Shown here piece after piece: positions 1 to 6,242 of a stretch of 6,499 bases of DNA. Origin of the DNA: Pseudomonadota bacterium (GTDB lineage Bacteria > Desulfobacterota > BSN033 > WVXP01 > G020346125); assembly GCA_030672465.1 (NCBI GenBank), contig DAOVGJ010000162.1:1-6499 (forward strand), given 5' to 3'. The position numbers and the translations under genes are program-made. Every line of letters starts with the position of its first letter. The stretch's first letter is position 1. The notes under the pieces are model-generated. The model was given only the letters and a program-made list of their open reading frames with translations, was not told the DNA's origin and made no database searches.

Positions 1-116
1 TGCTGCTCAGAAATATTTTTTCATGTCGGAGAAAACCGTTGTCCCTTCGCTTCAATGCCCTTTGGTCTGTTGCCCGGATTTCCCTTCGCTCAGAGTTTGT
101 TTTCCCGGTTTTCCAG
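1..116. other. Non-coding left edge, short repeats only
   Basis: Together with the repeat tract this makes about 225 bases with no supported gene. Two copies of TCCCTTCGCT stand at 42-51 and 81-90, and an 8-base inverted pair, GAAAACCG at 31-38 and CGGTTTTC at 106-113, encloses them. I see no hairpin followed by a T-run that would serve as a terminator for the cassette to its right on either strand, and no recognisable protein on either strand. Confidence 0.4.
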
Positions 117-238
117 GGATTCCCAACTTTGGCATTTGACATTGACTCTCGTGTTCGTGTTCGTGTTCGTGGTTCGGGCCTCGTCATTTGTCATTTGGAT
201 TTTGAACTTTGGCATTTGACATTTGTTACTTGGCATTT
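117..238 (-). repeat. Tract of degenerate 7-base units with an embedded 6-base tandem repeat
   Basis: Read on the minus strand from 238, the bases divide without gaps into 7-base units: AAATGCC, AAGTAAC, AAATGTC, AAATGCC, AAAGTTC, AAAATCC, AAATGAC, AAATGAC (183-238), then GAGGCCC and GAACCAC (169-182). Three 6-base units GAACAC follow (151-168), then GAGAGTC, the 6-base AATGTC, AAATGCC, AAAGTTG and GGAATCC (117-150). Nearly every unit begins with purine-A or purine-purine and ends in C. The period of 7 is not a codon period, so this is not a coding repeat. The first units lie in the 3' end of the cysteine-rich gene, and the unit at 225-231 contains its stop codon. Function is unknown. Confidence 0.75.
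125..223. repeat. 19-bp direct repeat, two copies 80 bp apart
   Basis: The plus-strand sequence AACTTTGGCATTTGACATT occurs exactly at 125-143 and again at 205-223. Both copies belong to the 7-base-unit tract and bracket the 6-base tandem repeat, so part of the tract has probably been duplicated. Confidence 0.85.
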
Positions 239-549
239 CTCCTTAATGCTCCCCTCATGGATTCAACTCTTTGGATTAATTGATGCCCCAATTCATTCTC
301 CGCAAGGGAAAGACCTCCCATCCATCTCCCTTTGATCAGAATGACCTGCCTCCCCATTGCCCGAACTTCCTGCCGATCTACGCAGCCCTTTCTGCACCCG
401 CATATGATGATCAAGAGATCGGCGGGCGTTTTCCCTTCCGGGCCAAAGGTGATTTCATCATCCTTTAAGGTCTCCATCCACTGGCCGATGATTCGGGGGG
501 AATTGATCTCGGGATTACAGTTTCCACAGTACTTCACGGCGATGCGCAT
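226..549 (-). CDS. Small cysteine-rich protein of unknown function
   Basis: A 107-residue soluble protein that I cannot assign to a characterised function. It begins MRIAVKYCGNCNPEI, with a C8-x2-C11 pair, and has a second cluster C50-G-C52-x3-C56 after the hydrophobic strand ADLLIII. Five cysteines in two groups suggest metal, Fe-S or redox-disulfide chemistry; that is inference. There is no signal peptide and no membrane segment. ATG 549 is chosen because KYCGNCNP is an abrupt, natural-looking N-terminus and the start follows the ligase stop by only 4 bp; an upstream in-frame start at 606 would sit inside the ligase gene. The ribosome binding site is weak (AAGAAG), in keeping with coupling to the ligase. 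The last codons and the stop lie in the 7-base repeat tract, so the C-terminus (NAK) may have been altered by that repeat. It could be an accessory or maturation partner of the Fe-S dehydratase, but nothing proves this. Confidence 0.7.
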   Translation of the reverse strand: MRIAVKYCGNCNPEINSPRIIGQWMETLKDDEITFGPEGKTPADLLIIICGCRKGCVDRQEVRAMGRQVILIKGRWMGGLSLAENELGHQLIQRVESMRGALRRNAK

Positions 550-553
550 GGGG

Positions 554-1876
554 TTACTTCTTTCGGTTATCGACGAGCCGCTTGGCCTTGAAGGTGGTCC
601 GCTCAAGGGAACCGAGGGGTTTAATGTCGACCTCGGGAGTTACCATAAGCTCTTCCTTCAATCCCTTTTTCAGACTCGAAGCCAGTATTTCCGTATCCCC
701 TCTCTCGGCCATTTGTTCAACAACGACGGTGCAGATATCCGTTCCCATCCTCTCGTCCGTGGTCAGCTCAATGTGAAACTCATCGCTCAATTCCGTAAAA
801 CTCCTGACCACCTTTTCGACCTGAATGGGGTAAAATTTGGCCCCCTTATAGATGATCATGTCGTCGGCCCGCCCCAGGATCCCCCCGATAGATCGAGCAT
901 GGGTCCTCCCACAGGCACATTTTTCAGTGGTGAGTTTGGCCAGATCATTGCTCCAATATCGGATCATGGGCGTGGCCTCTTTTGTGAGGTGGGTCATCAC
1001 CAGGACCCCCGTTTCCCCTGGCCTTGATATCTCCTTTGTATCGGGGTCGATCACCTCGATGAGGATATGATCCTCTACCCAATGGAGACCCGCCTTCTCC
1101 TCGCACTCGGAGGCGATGGTTGGCCCGATTTCCGCCAATCCGTAATAGTCGAAGGCGTCAATTCCCAGGCCCTCCTCGATCTTTTTCCTGGTAGCGGGGA
1201 CTTCCGTCCCTCCCTCCCCCCCGAAACATCCACGACGCAAGGGGATGTCCTCCGGAGAAATCCCCCTTTGGGCCAGCCTTTCTCCGATATGCAGGGCGTA
1301 GGATGGGGTGCAAAGCAAAACCGTGGATCCGGGATTGAGGAGGTAATCGATCTGACGTTCGGTCATGGCCGCCCCGATGGGCACCACGAAGCACCTCAGT
1401 TCTTGAGTCGCATAGTGGGTCGACATGCCGGCCACCCACAGCCCATAGCTGAAAGCATTTTGGACGATATCGCCGGGTCGAGCGCCGAAGTTCCACATCG
1501 TCCGGGCGGTCCAGGAGGCGATGGTTTTAACATCTCGGTGAGACCATATGGTGTTGACCGGGACTCCCGTTGTTCCCGTCGATGGGTGAAGCTCCGCCCA
1601 TTCCTTGGGCGCGGCAACGGTATACCTTCCAAAGGGGGGGTGGGCCAGTTGTTCCTCCCTCAACTCCTCTTTGGTCACGGGAGGAATGCGGACGATTTCC
1701 TCCAAGGAACGGATGTCCTCGGGCTTGATTCCCGCTTTCATAAACCGCTTTCGGTAAAACGGTGATTCCTCATAGCACCGTTTGAGCTGCCATTGCAACC
1801 GTTCCATCTGGAGCTTCTCCAGGTTAGAACGGTCCATGGTCTCGATTTCGGATTCGAAATATTTCCTTCCCCCCAT
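554..1876 (-). CDS. Phenylacetate-CoA ligase family protein (adenylate-forming CoA ligase)
   Basis: Adenylate-forming enzyme of the PaaK type, expected to activate a carboxylic acid with ATP and join it to coenzyme A in the cytoplasm. The 440-residue length is normal. Seen motifs: the AMP-binding P-loop STGTTGVP (99-106), YYGLAEIGP (254-262), THLTKEATPMIRYWSNDLAKL (295-315), the cysteine pair CACGRT (320-325) typical of PaaK-like proteins, GRADDMIIYKGAKFYP (345-360), and a C-terminal TTFKAKRLVD in which K430 is the candidate catalytic lysine. The start is ATG 1876, with AGGGGGGAT a few bases upstream; an in-frame ATG at 1909 lies before that site and would add eleven residues. It follows the dehydratase gene by 48 bp and precedes the cysteine-rich gene by 4 bp, so co-expression is likely. 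The substrate cannot be read from sequence: phenylacetate, another aryl acid, or a hydroxy acid that feeds the dehydratase are all possible. The name paaK is withheld for that reason. Confidence 0.88.
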   Translation of the reverse strand: MGGRKYFESEIETMDRSNLEKLQMERLQWQLKRCYEESPFYRKRFMKAGIKPEDIRSLEEIVRIPPVTKEELREEQLAHPPFGRYTVAAPKEWAELHPSTGTTGVPVNTIWSHRDVKTIASWTARTMWNFGARPGDIVQNAFSYGLWVAGMSTHYATQELRCFVVPIGAAMTERQIDYLLNPGSTVLLCTPSYALHIGERLAQRGISPEDIPLRRGCFGGEGGTEVPATRKKIEEGLGIDAFDYYGLAEIGPTIASECEEKAGLHWVEDHILIEVIDPDTKEISRPGETGVLVMTHLTKEATPMIRYWSNDLAKLTTEKCACGRTHARSIGGILGRADDMIIYKGAKFYPIQVEKVVRSFTELSDEFHIELTTDERMGTDICTVVVEQMAERGDTEILASSLKKGLKEELMVTPEVDIKPLGSLERTTFKAKRLVDNRKK

Positions 1877-1924
1877 GGAAATCCCCCCTTTCGAGGTTAC
1901 GGCCCACAATTGCTTCTATTTCCC

Positions 1925-3424
1925 TTACACCTTGGCCTTAGCCTTATCCTCTTTCACCTGGGCGATGCCCTTGAAATAGGGATCTTCGTCGATGCCAGCG
2001 ATCACCTTGGCCAGATCCTTTTTCCGGTCGATGTTGGCTCCCCGCCCGATCATAATTTTCATGGCCGTTGGAGAACCCGCCCCCTGCATGGCCTCGGGAA
2101 GGCCTGCTCCCACTGCCATGTTCTCTATGAGTCGATACATCCTGATCCTGTCCAGGGTGGAGAATCCCTTCTTGCCCTTGAAGTATTTGTCGATGTATTT
2201 GCCGATCTCCGGGTGTTCGTAATCCCTCTCCGAGGGAAGGGTTATGATGATTCCCCCCGCGATATCCTGGGCCAACCTCATCCATTCGTACGTGAATCGG
2301 GTGATGTTGAGCTTTTCCACGTTGGCCAGGAGTGGATTAATCGTATAAGCACCAGAAGGGGTTTGATACCCTTCGTAAGAGCAGGCCAGGGCACAAGACC
2401 AACAGGTCTCTGCCAGGTTAACCATCTCCGTCAGAGTGTTCCTAATATTGGATGCCCTTTCGATCCCATTGGATTCGGCGATCCAAGCGGAAGCCCCGAT
2501 GACCACGTCGGCCAAACCGACTTTGCATCCCCCGTAGTTCGATCGATGATATCCGGCGAAGGTTTCCACCAACTCAAGGGCGAACTCATGCTCCCCGCAC
2601 ATGAATACCCGCTCCCAGGGGACGAAGACATCATTGAAGATGATCAGGGCCTCTCCACCCACGATGCCATATTTGGGATTTCCCGCGTCGAGTTCGCTCT
2701 CCAGTCTCCTGGTGTCGTTGGTTTGCCTTCCGAAGATGAGGGTGATCCCTTCGGTATCCACGGGAACGGAAAAGGAGAGGGCGTAATCCTTATCCTCGGG
2801 GCCCATGGCCCGTGTGGGCATGGTGATGATTTCGTGGGAGTTGATGGACCCGGTAATATGGGCCTTTGCCCCCCTTACGATGATTCCATCGGATTGTCTC
2901 TCTACCACTCGCAGGTAAACGTCTGGGTCTTCCTGTTCATGGGGTCGAAGGCTGCGGTCCCCCTTCGGGTCGGACATCGCCCCGGCACTCATGAGGTCGT
3001 TCTGCTGAACGTATCGAAGAAAGTCCTTGAAACGTTCGTGATACTCTGAACCGTATTTTTGGTCGATGTCATAGGAGGTGACGTAGATACCGTTGAGGGC
3101 GTCAAGTCCCACACACCTCTGGAAGCAGGTCCCCGTCCGTTGGCCCAAGAGCCTCATCATTCTCACCTTTTTTACCAGGTCCTCGGTGCTCTGATGAATA
3201 TGGGTGAATCGGTTGACCCTCTCCCCAATGAGATGTGAGGTGGCGGTCATGATCTCCTGGAATTCGGGTTTGTGGGCTAATTCGTAAGTCATCGCCGCGG
3301 CGTGAATATGGGGCTTAAAGAGGGGATAATCGACAACGCTTTCGACTTTTTCTCCGAAGCAGTATACCTTCGGCTTCAGCTTCTTCAGGCTCTCGATATA
3401 TTGGGTTCCCGTTTTCATTGGCAT
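1925..3424 (-). CDS. abfD: 4-hydroxybutyryl-CoA dehydratase family protein (FAD, [4Fe-4S])
   Basis: Member of the 4-hydroxybutyryl-CoA dehydratase/vinylacetyl-CoA isomerase family, related in fold to HpaB-type flavin monooxygenases. The known enzyme removes water from 4-hydroxybutyryl-CoA by a ketyl-radical mechanism to give crotonyl-CoA, in the cytoplasm of anaerobes. The 499-residue product is close to the ~490 of the Clostridium aminobutyricum enzyme. All four cluster ligands are visible: C100 and C104 in TCFQRC, H293 and C300 in HRSNYGGCK, one position after the known C99, C103, H292 and C299. Residues equivalent to the studied T190, E257, Y296 and K300 are also present as T191, E258, Y297 and K301. 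The Fe-S ligands separate it from plain monooxygenases. The start at 3424 is set by AAAGGAGGA; a further in-frame ATG two codons on is less well placed. It leads a cassette with a CoA ligase (48 bp downstream), which fits action on a CoA ester. The family assignment is firm; the exact substrate is inferred, since paralogues may act on other 4-hydroxyacyl-CoAs. Confidence 0.88.
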   Translation of the reverse strand: MPMKTGTQYIESLKKLKPKVYCFGEKVESVVDYPLFKPHIHAAAMTYELAHKPEFQEIMTATSHLIGERVNRFTHIHQSTEDLVKKVRMMRLLGQRTGTCFQRCVGLDALNGIYVTSYDIDQKYGSEYHERFKDFLRYVQQNDLMSAGAMSDPKGDRSLRPHEQEDPDVYLRVVERQSDGIIVRGAKAHITGSINSHEIITMPTRAMGPEDKDYALSFSVPVDTEGITLIFGRQTNDTRRLESELDAGNPKYGIVGGEALIIFNDVFVPWERVFMCGEHEFALELVETFAGYHRSNYGGCKVGLADVVIGASAWIAESNGIERASNIRNTLTEMVNLAETCWSCALACSYEGYQTPSGAYTINPLLANVEKLNITRFTYEWMRLAQDIAGGIIITLPSERDYEHPEIGKYIDKYFKGKKGFSTLDRIRMYRLIENMAVGAGLPEAMQGAGSPTAMKIMIGRGANIDRKKDLAKVIAGIDEDPYFKGIAQVKEDKAKAKV

Positions 3425-3430
3425 ATCGTT

Positions 3431-3439
3431 TCCTCCTTT
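3431..3439 (-). promoter_or_regulatory. Ribosome binding site deciding the abfD-like start
   Basis: The minus strand reads AAAGGAGGA ahead of the ATG at 3424 (six bases between), a strong Shine-Dalgarno sequence at normal spacing. It rules out the in-frame upstream ATG at 3448, which lies before it. Confidence 0.8.
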
Positions 3440-3465
3440 GGAAACCATCTTGGATTCATGCGGAA

Positions 3466-3495
3466 ATTCTAACTCAATTTTCTTGGTAAATTCAA
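3466..3495 (-). promoter_or_regulatory. Possible sigma-70-type promoter before the abfD-like gene
   Basis: On the minus strand TTGAAT (3490-3495, 4 of 6 to TTGACA) and TAGAAT (3466-3471, 5 of 6 to TATAAT) are separated by 18 bases. Transcription would begin near 3459, leaving a leader of about 35 bases before the ATG at 3424. The -35 box overlaps the TGA of the eno remnant. The stretch between eno and the next gene shows no hairpin with a T-run, so read-through from the housekeeping block is also possible. This rests on consensus matching only. Confidence 0.4.
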
Positions 3496-3717
3496 CTTCT
3501 TCGCGATGCTCGGAAATCGAAGCAGTTCATTCCCGGAAATGTCCCCCACTCTCCCAACTCTTCTTCGATTCGCAGTAGGCGGTTATACTTTGCAACCCTT
3601 TCGCTCCGGGAGAGGGATCCCGTTTTGATCTGTCCCGCATTGGTTTGGTGCCTCAACGGTGGGGTTCCCCCTGGAATCGAGGATCTCACGGCCGACAACA
3701 TGCACGATACGTGACAT
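3492..3717 (-). pseudogene. eno: Enolase, internally deleted and frameshifted
   Basis: Enolase converts 2-phosphoglycerate to phosphoenolpyruvate in glycolysis and gluconeogenesis. Here only its two ends remain. Reading from the ATG at 3717, the first ~22 codons give MSRIVHVV then GREILDSRGNPTVE, the canonical enolase N-terminus. In another frame, 3492-3641 gives TNAG then GQIKTGSLSRSERVAKYN and RLLRIEEELGE, the canonical C-terminus, ending at a TGA at 3492. A full enolase has about 430 residues, so about 365 codons of the centre, including the metal-binding and catalytic residues of the barrel, are missing. The junction lies at about 3641-3651, where a short ACCAAACCAA repeat is seen on the minus strand. 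Translation from 3717 runs out of frame into the C-terminal part and stops at 3583-3585 after 44 residues, so no enolase activity is possible. It follows pgsA with an intact ribosome binding site. An intact eno elsewhere, or a misassembly here, must be assumed. Confidence 0.9.
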
Positions 3718-3720
3718 GGT

Positions 3721-3730
3721 CTCCCTCCTT
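3721..3730 (-). promoter_or_regulatory. Ribosome binding site of the enolase remnant, overlapping the pgsA stop
   Basis: On the minus strand the bases read AAGGAGGGAG, a near-perfect Shine-Dalgarno sequence three bases before the eno ATG at 3717. Its first two bases are the last two bases of the pgsA TAA. Its good state, beside a gene that has lost its centre, suggests the deletion is recent or is an assembly artefact. Confidence 0.8.
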
Positions 3731-4259
3731 ATTTTTCGGTTAGGAGTTTGTTCCCGATATAGATATAGTGAACCCCGGATAGGATGGTAAAGAATGCCGT
3801 CAATTTGATCAAAAGGGGAAACAGGGATTCAAGCCTCCAATGGAGAGCGGAAAACAGGGCCAAGATGACGGTGAGAATCTGGAGAACGGTGGTGATCTTG
3901 CTGGTATATCTGGGTGCCACCTTGGGCTTATGATTTGTCACAGTCAGCACCCCATAGCCGATGGCGATGAGGATATCTCGGCTCATGACTATTACCGTCA
4001 ACCAACTGGGGATGATGCGGAGAATGGCCAGGGTGATGAAGGCCGAGGCCAGGAGAAGTTTGTCGGCAATGGGGTCCAGATAGGAGCCCAGGTCTGTTCG
4101 CTGATGCCAGATTCTGGCGATGAAACCATCGAGGGCATCGGTTATCCCCGCGATGATGAAGGTGATGAGAGCGCTATGGAACGATTTCGAGATCAGAAGG
4201 ATGACGAATAGGGGGATGAGGAGTATCCGGATAAGGGTCAATGCGTTGGGAAGGTTCAT
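3729..4259 (-). CDS. pgsA: CDP-diacylglycerol-glycerol-3-phosphate 3-phosphatidyltransferase
   Basis: Integral membrane enzyme that transfers phosphatidyl from CDP-diacylglycerol to glycerol-3-phosphate, the committed step to phosphatidylglycerol. The 176-residue product carries the complete CDP-alcohol phosphatidyltransferase signature: D44-G45-x2-A48-R49-x8-G58-x3-D62-x3-D66, with D41 just before it; the aspartates bind the catalytic metals. The N-terminus (NLPNALTLIRILLIPLFVILL) is typical of PgsA, and several hydrophobic segments (about 7-25, 30-40, 68-92, 120-136, 146-170) fit a multi-span membrane protein. It starts 86 bp after dnaB. The only ribosome-binding-like stretch, AGGAAGG, is about 13 bases from the ATG, which is longer than usual. 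Its TAA stop lies inside the ribosome binding site of the eno remnant, so pgsA and eno were once tightly coupled. Related CDP-alcohol transferases exist, but length and N-terminus favour PgsA. Confidence 0.92.
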   Translation of the reverse strand: MNLPNALTLIRILLIPLFVILLISKSFHSALITFIIAGITDALDGFIARIWHQRTDLGSYLDPIADKLLLASAFITLAILRIIPSWLTVIVMSRDILIAIGYGVLTVTNHKPKVAPRYTSKITTVLQILTVILALFSALHWRLESLFPLLIKLTAFFTILSGVHYIYIGNKLLTEK

Positions 4260-4345
4260 TTCTTAGATTTATCCTTCCTATCGCAGTATCAACGAGTCAA
4301 GAAGATGAGGATGTGCTGGCTTTGGGCTGGCCCCACTCAATCGGG

Positions 4346-5698
4346 TTATTCCTCGCCCCGATAGAGGGGCTTGAAGACGGTGTACTTGTCTATGAAGGCC
4401 AAATCTAGCTTGCCTGTTGGGCCATTTCTCTGTTTCCCGATGGTGATTTCGGCGATTCCCTTATTGGGTGTGTCCTGCTTATAGAGTTCCTCCCGATAGA
4501 TGAAGAGGATGACATCGGCGTCCTGCTCGATGGCCCCGGACTCCCTCAGGTCGGCCAATTGAGGCCTTCTATTGGGTCGATCTTCCGTTTTTCGACTCAA
4601 TTGGGAGATGGCGATAACGGGGATAGATAGCTCTTTTGCTAAGGCCTTCAGAGACCCGGAGATTTCGGAAATCTCCTGCTCGCGGCGCTCTGCCCTCCTC
4701 GTCTTCATCAACTGAAGATAATCGACGATGACCAGCCCCAAACCATGTTCCGCTTTCAATCGCCTGGCCTTGGCCCTAATCTCCAGGTTGGTAATGGCGG
4801 GGGTATCATCGATGAAGAGGGGAGCTTCGGAAAGGTTGCCTGCTGCTAGGGTGAGCTTAGGCCAATCGCTCTCGCCCAAGTAACCACTCCTCAACTTCTG
4901 TCCATCAACCTCCGCCTCCGAGCAAAGCATCCGAAGGGCCAATTGTTCCTTGGACATCTCCAAGGAAAAGATCGCGACTGGGATTTTTCCCTCGATGGCG
5001 GTATACTGGGCCACATTGAGGCAGAAGGCCGTTTTTCCCATGCCGGGCCTTCCGGCCACGATGATCAAATCCGAGGGTTGAAACCCCGCTGTTTTTCTAT
5101 CCAAGTCCTTAAATCCTGAGGGGATTCCCGTGATGAGTTCCTTCTTCTCATAGAGCTTTTCTATGGTTTTAAAACTATCCTTGATGATATCCTTGATGGG
5201 ATGAAAGGAGGGCCTAATCTTGTGCTCGGAGATCTGGAAGATGAGGCGCTCCGCATCGTCCAGGAAACCATCCACATCTCCCCGGTCCTCGTAACTCTGG
5301 GTGACGATTTCGGTTGCCGCCCGGATTAAATTCCTCAAGATGGACTTCTCCTTGACGATCTTGGCGTAATATTCGATGTTGGCTGCCGTTGGAACGGAAT
5401 CGATTAACGAAGTCAAATAGGAAGCACCACCGATTTCCTCCAGGAGGTTTTGATATTTCAGCTCATTGGTCAAGGTGATGAGATCCGAGGGTTCATTTTT
5501 CTCCGAAAGGGCGATCATGGACTTGAAGATCTTTCGGTGGGCCTCCCGGTAGAAGTCGTCGCAGCTCAGGATTTCCACTACCCTATTGAGAGCCTCGTTC
5601 TCTATTAAGATTCCTCCGAGGATGGACTGTTCTGCTTCGGTATTTTGAGGGGGAACCTTACGGAGTGAATCGCCGATTTCATTCATCCTTGCATTCAT
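4346..5698 (-). CDS. dnaB: Replicative DNA helicase DnaB
   Basis: Hexameric 5'-3' helicase that unwinds DNA at the replication fork and recruits primase. From the chosen start the protein has 450 residues, the family norm. The N-terminal domain begins with VPPQNTEAEQSILGG (about 16-29) and is helical to about residue 160. After a linker, the RecA-like ATPase domain shows Walker A GRPGMGKT (216-223), FSLEMSKEQL, Walker B VIVDYLQL (323-330), the ISQLSRKTEDR segment and RESGAIEQDADVILFIYR. KQRNGP (422-427) holds the basic residues equivalent to the arginine finger region. There is no intein and no truncation. The start is ambiguous: a GTG at 5710 overlaps the rplI stop but lies directly on the AAGGAG ribosome binding site, so ATG 5698 (11 bases after AAGGAG) is preferred; ATG 5686 is possible. 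It is probably co-translated with rplI. Confidence 0.96.
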   Translation of the reverse strand: MNARMNEIGDSLRKVPPQNTEAEQSILGGILIENEALNRVVEILSCDDFYREAHRKIFKSMIALSEKNEPSDLITLTNELKYQNLLEEIGGASYLTSLIDSVPTAANIEYYAKIVKEKSILRNLIRAATEIVTQSYEDRGDVDGFLDDAERLIFQISEHKIRPSFHPIKDIIKDSFKTIEKLYEKKELITGIPSGFKDLDRKTAGFQPSDLIIVAGRPGMGKTAFCLNVAQYTAIEGKIPVAIFSLEMSKEQLALRMLCSEAEVDGQKLRSGYLGESDWPKLTLAAGNLSEAPLFIDDTPAITNLEIRAKARRLKAEHGLGLVIVDYLQLMKTRRAERREQEISEISGSLKALAKELSIPVIAISQLSRKTEDRPNRRPQLADLRESGAIEQDADVILFIYREELYKQDTPNKGIAEITIGKQRNGPTGKLDLAFIDKYTVFKPLYRGEE

Positions 5699-5706
5699 CC
5701 TTGTGA

Positions 5707-6150
5707 TCACTCCTTAACAACCCAGAGCTTGAGGTTGGTTGTTACCTCTGGTTGGAGCCTGATTGGGATCGTATAGACCCCCAGGTTTTTGATGGGCTCT
5801 TCCAACTCGATCTTTTTGCGGTCGATTTGAAACCCGTTCTCGTTGAGGTGTTGCTCAATATCCTTGGAAGTGACCGACCCGAAGAGCTTTCCGCTCTCCC
5901 CCACGGGCTTGCTGATGGTGCAGGAGAACTCCTCAATCCTTTTGGCTAATTTTTCGGCGTCCCTTTTGACCTTATCCATTTTGTCCTGGGCAAGGCGCTT
6001 TTCGTGTTCCAACTTCTTTCGACTCTTGGAAGTTGCCTTGATAGCAAATTTATTGGGTATCAAATAGTTCCTACCATACCCATCCGAGACCTTTACTAAA
6101 TCTCCCACCTTTCCAAGGGAGGGAACATCCTCGAGGAGGATAATCTCCAT
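5707..6150 (-). CDS. rplI: 50S ribosomal protein L9
   Basis: Large-subunit protein that binds 23S rRNA near the base of the L1 stalk and helps hold the reading frame. The product is 147 residues, the normal length. The N-terminal RNA-binding domain shows MEIILLEDVPSLGKVGDLVK and then VSDGYGRNYLIPNKFA (the L9 signature region, about residues 13-36). A charged connecting helix covers about residues 41-74, and a C-terminal domain begins near KLFGSVTSKDI (88-98). I chose the ATG at 6150 because AAAGGAGG lies 4 bases upstream and MEIILLEDV is the canonical L9 beginning; an in-frame TTG at 6174 would add eight residues and is unlikely. Its last codons AAG GAG also form the likely ribosome binding site of dnaB, which starts 8 bp after the stop. 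Confidence 0.97.
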   Translation of the reverse strand: MEIILLEDVPSLGKVGDLVKVSDGYGRNYLIPNKFAIKATSKSRKKLEHEKRLAQDKMDKVKRDAEKLAKRIEEFSCTISKPVGESGKLFGSVTSKDIEQHLNENGFQIDRKKIELEEPIKNLGVYTIPIRLQPEVTTNLKLWVVKE

Positions 6151-6242
6151 TCTGCCTCCTTTCTTTAAGCTCAATGAGGTGTTGACTGGAATTACGGCGA
6201 CTCACCCTGACGGGCGTATCCCGGGGGGAACTGTGCCCATCG

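Noticed and set aside
117..238. CRISPR array
   Set aside because: Units are 6-7 bases with no spacers, and no cas genes are present.
39..335. 98-residue open frame on the plus strand across the left edge
   Set aside because: Its centre is a translation of the 7- and 6-base repeat tract (RVRVRVRG and similar), and no protein-like features lie outside it.
332..1027. 231-residue open frame on the plus strand
   Set aside because: It is antisense to both the cysteine-rich gene and the ligase 3' end, and shows no protein-family features.
1067..1765. 232-residue open frame on the plus strand
   Set aside because: It is antisense to the PaaK-like ligase, whose motifs are complete; no recognisable domain or ribosome binding site was seen.
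1793..3049. 418-residue open frame on the plus strand
   Set aside because: It lies wholly opposite the well-supported dehydratase gene, has no family-like motifs, and is rich in Pro, Gly, His and Asp as expected from an antisense frame.
3492..3701. A separate 69-residue small protein gene
   Set aside because: Its last 49 residues are the enolase C-terminus and its first 20 are an out-of-frame reading of the enolase N-terminal codons, so it is part of the pseudogene.
3492..3717. Mobile element insertion as the cause of the eno disruption
   Set aside because: No inverted ends, target duplication or transposase sequence is present; the event is a simple loss of the centre.
3840..4211. 123-residue open frame on the plus strand
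   Set aside because: It is antisense to pgsA, which has the full family signature; the frame is highly acidic and featureless.
4260..4345. Terminator or promoter between dnaB and pgsA
   Set aside because: A TGGG/CCCA hairpin with a five-base loop is too weak and has no T-run; a TTGACT box is present but no -10 box at suitable distance was found.
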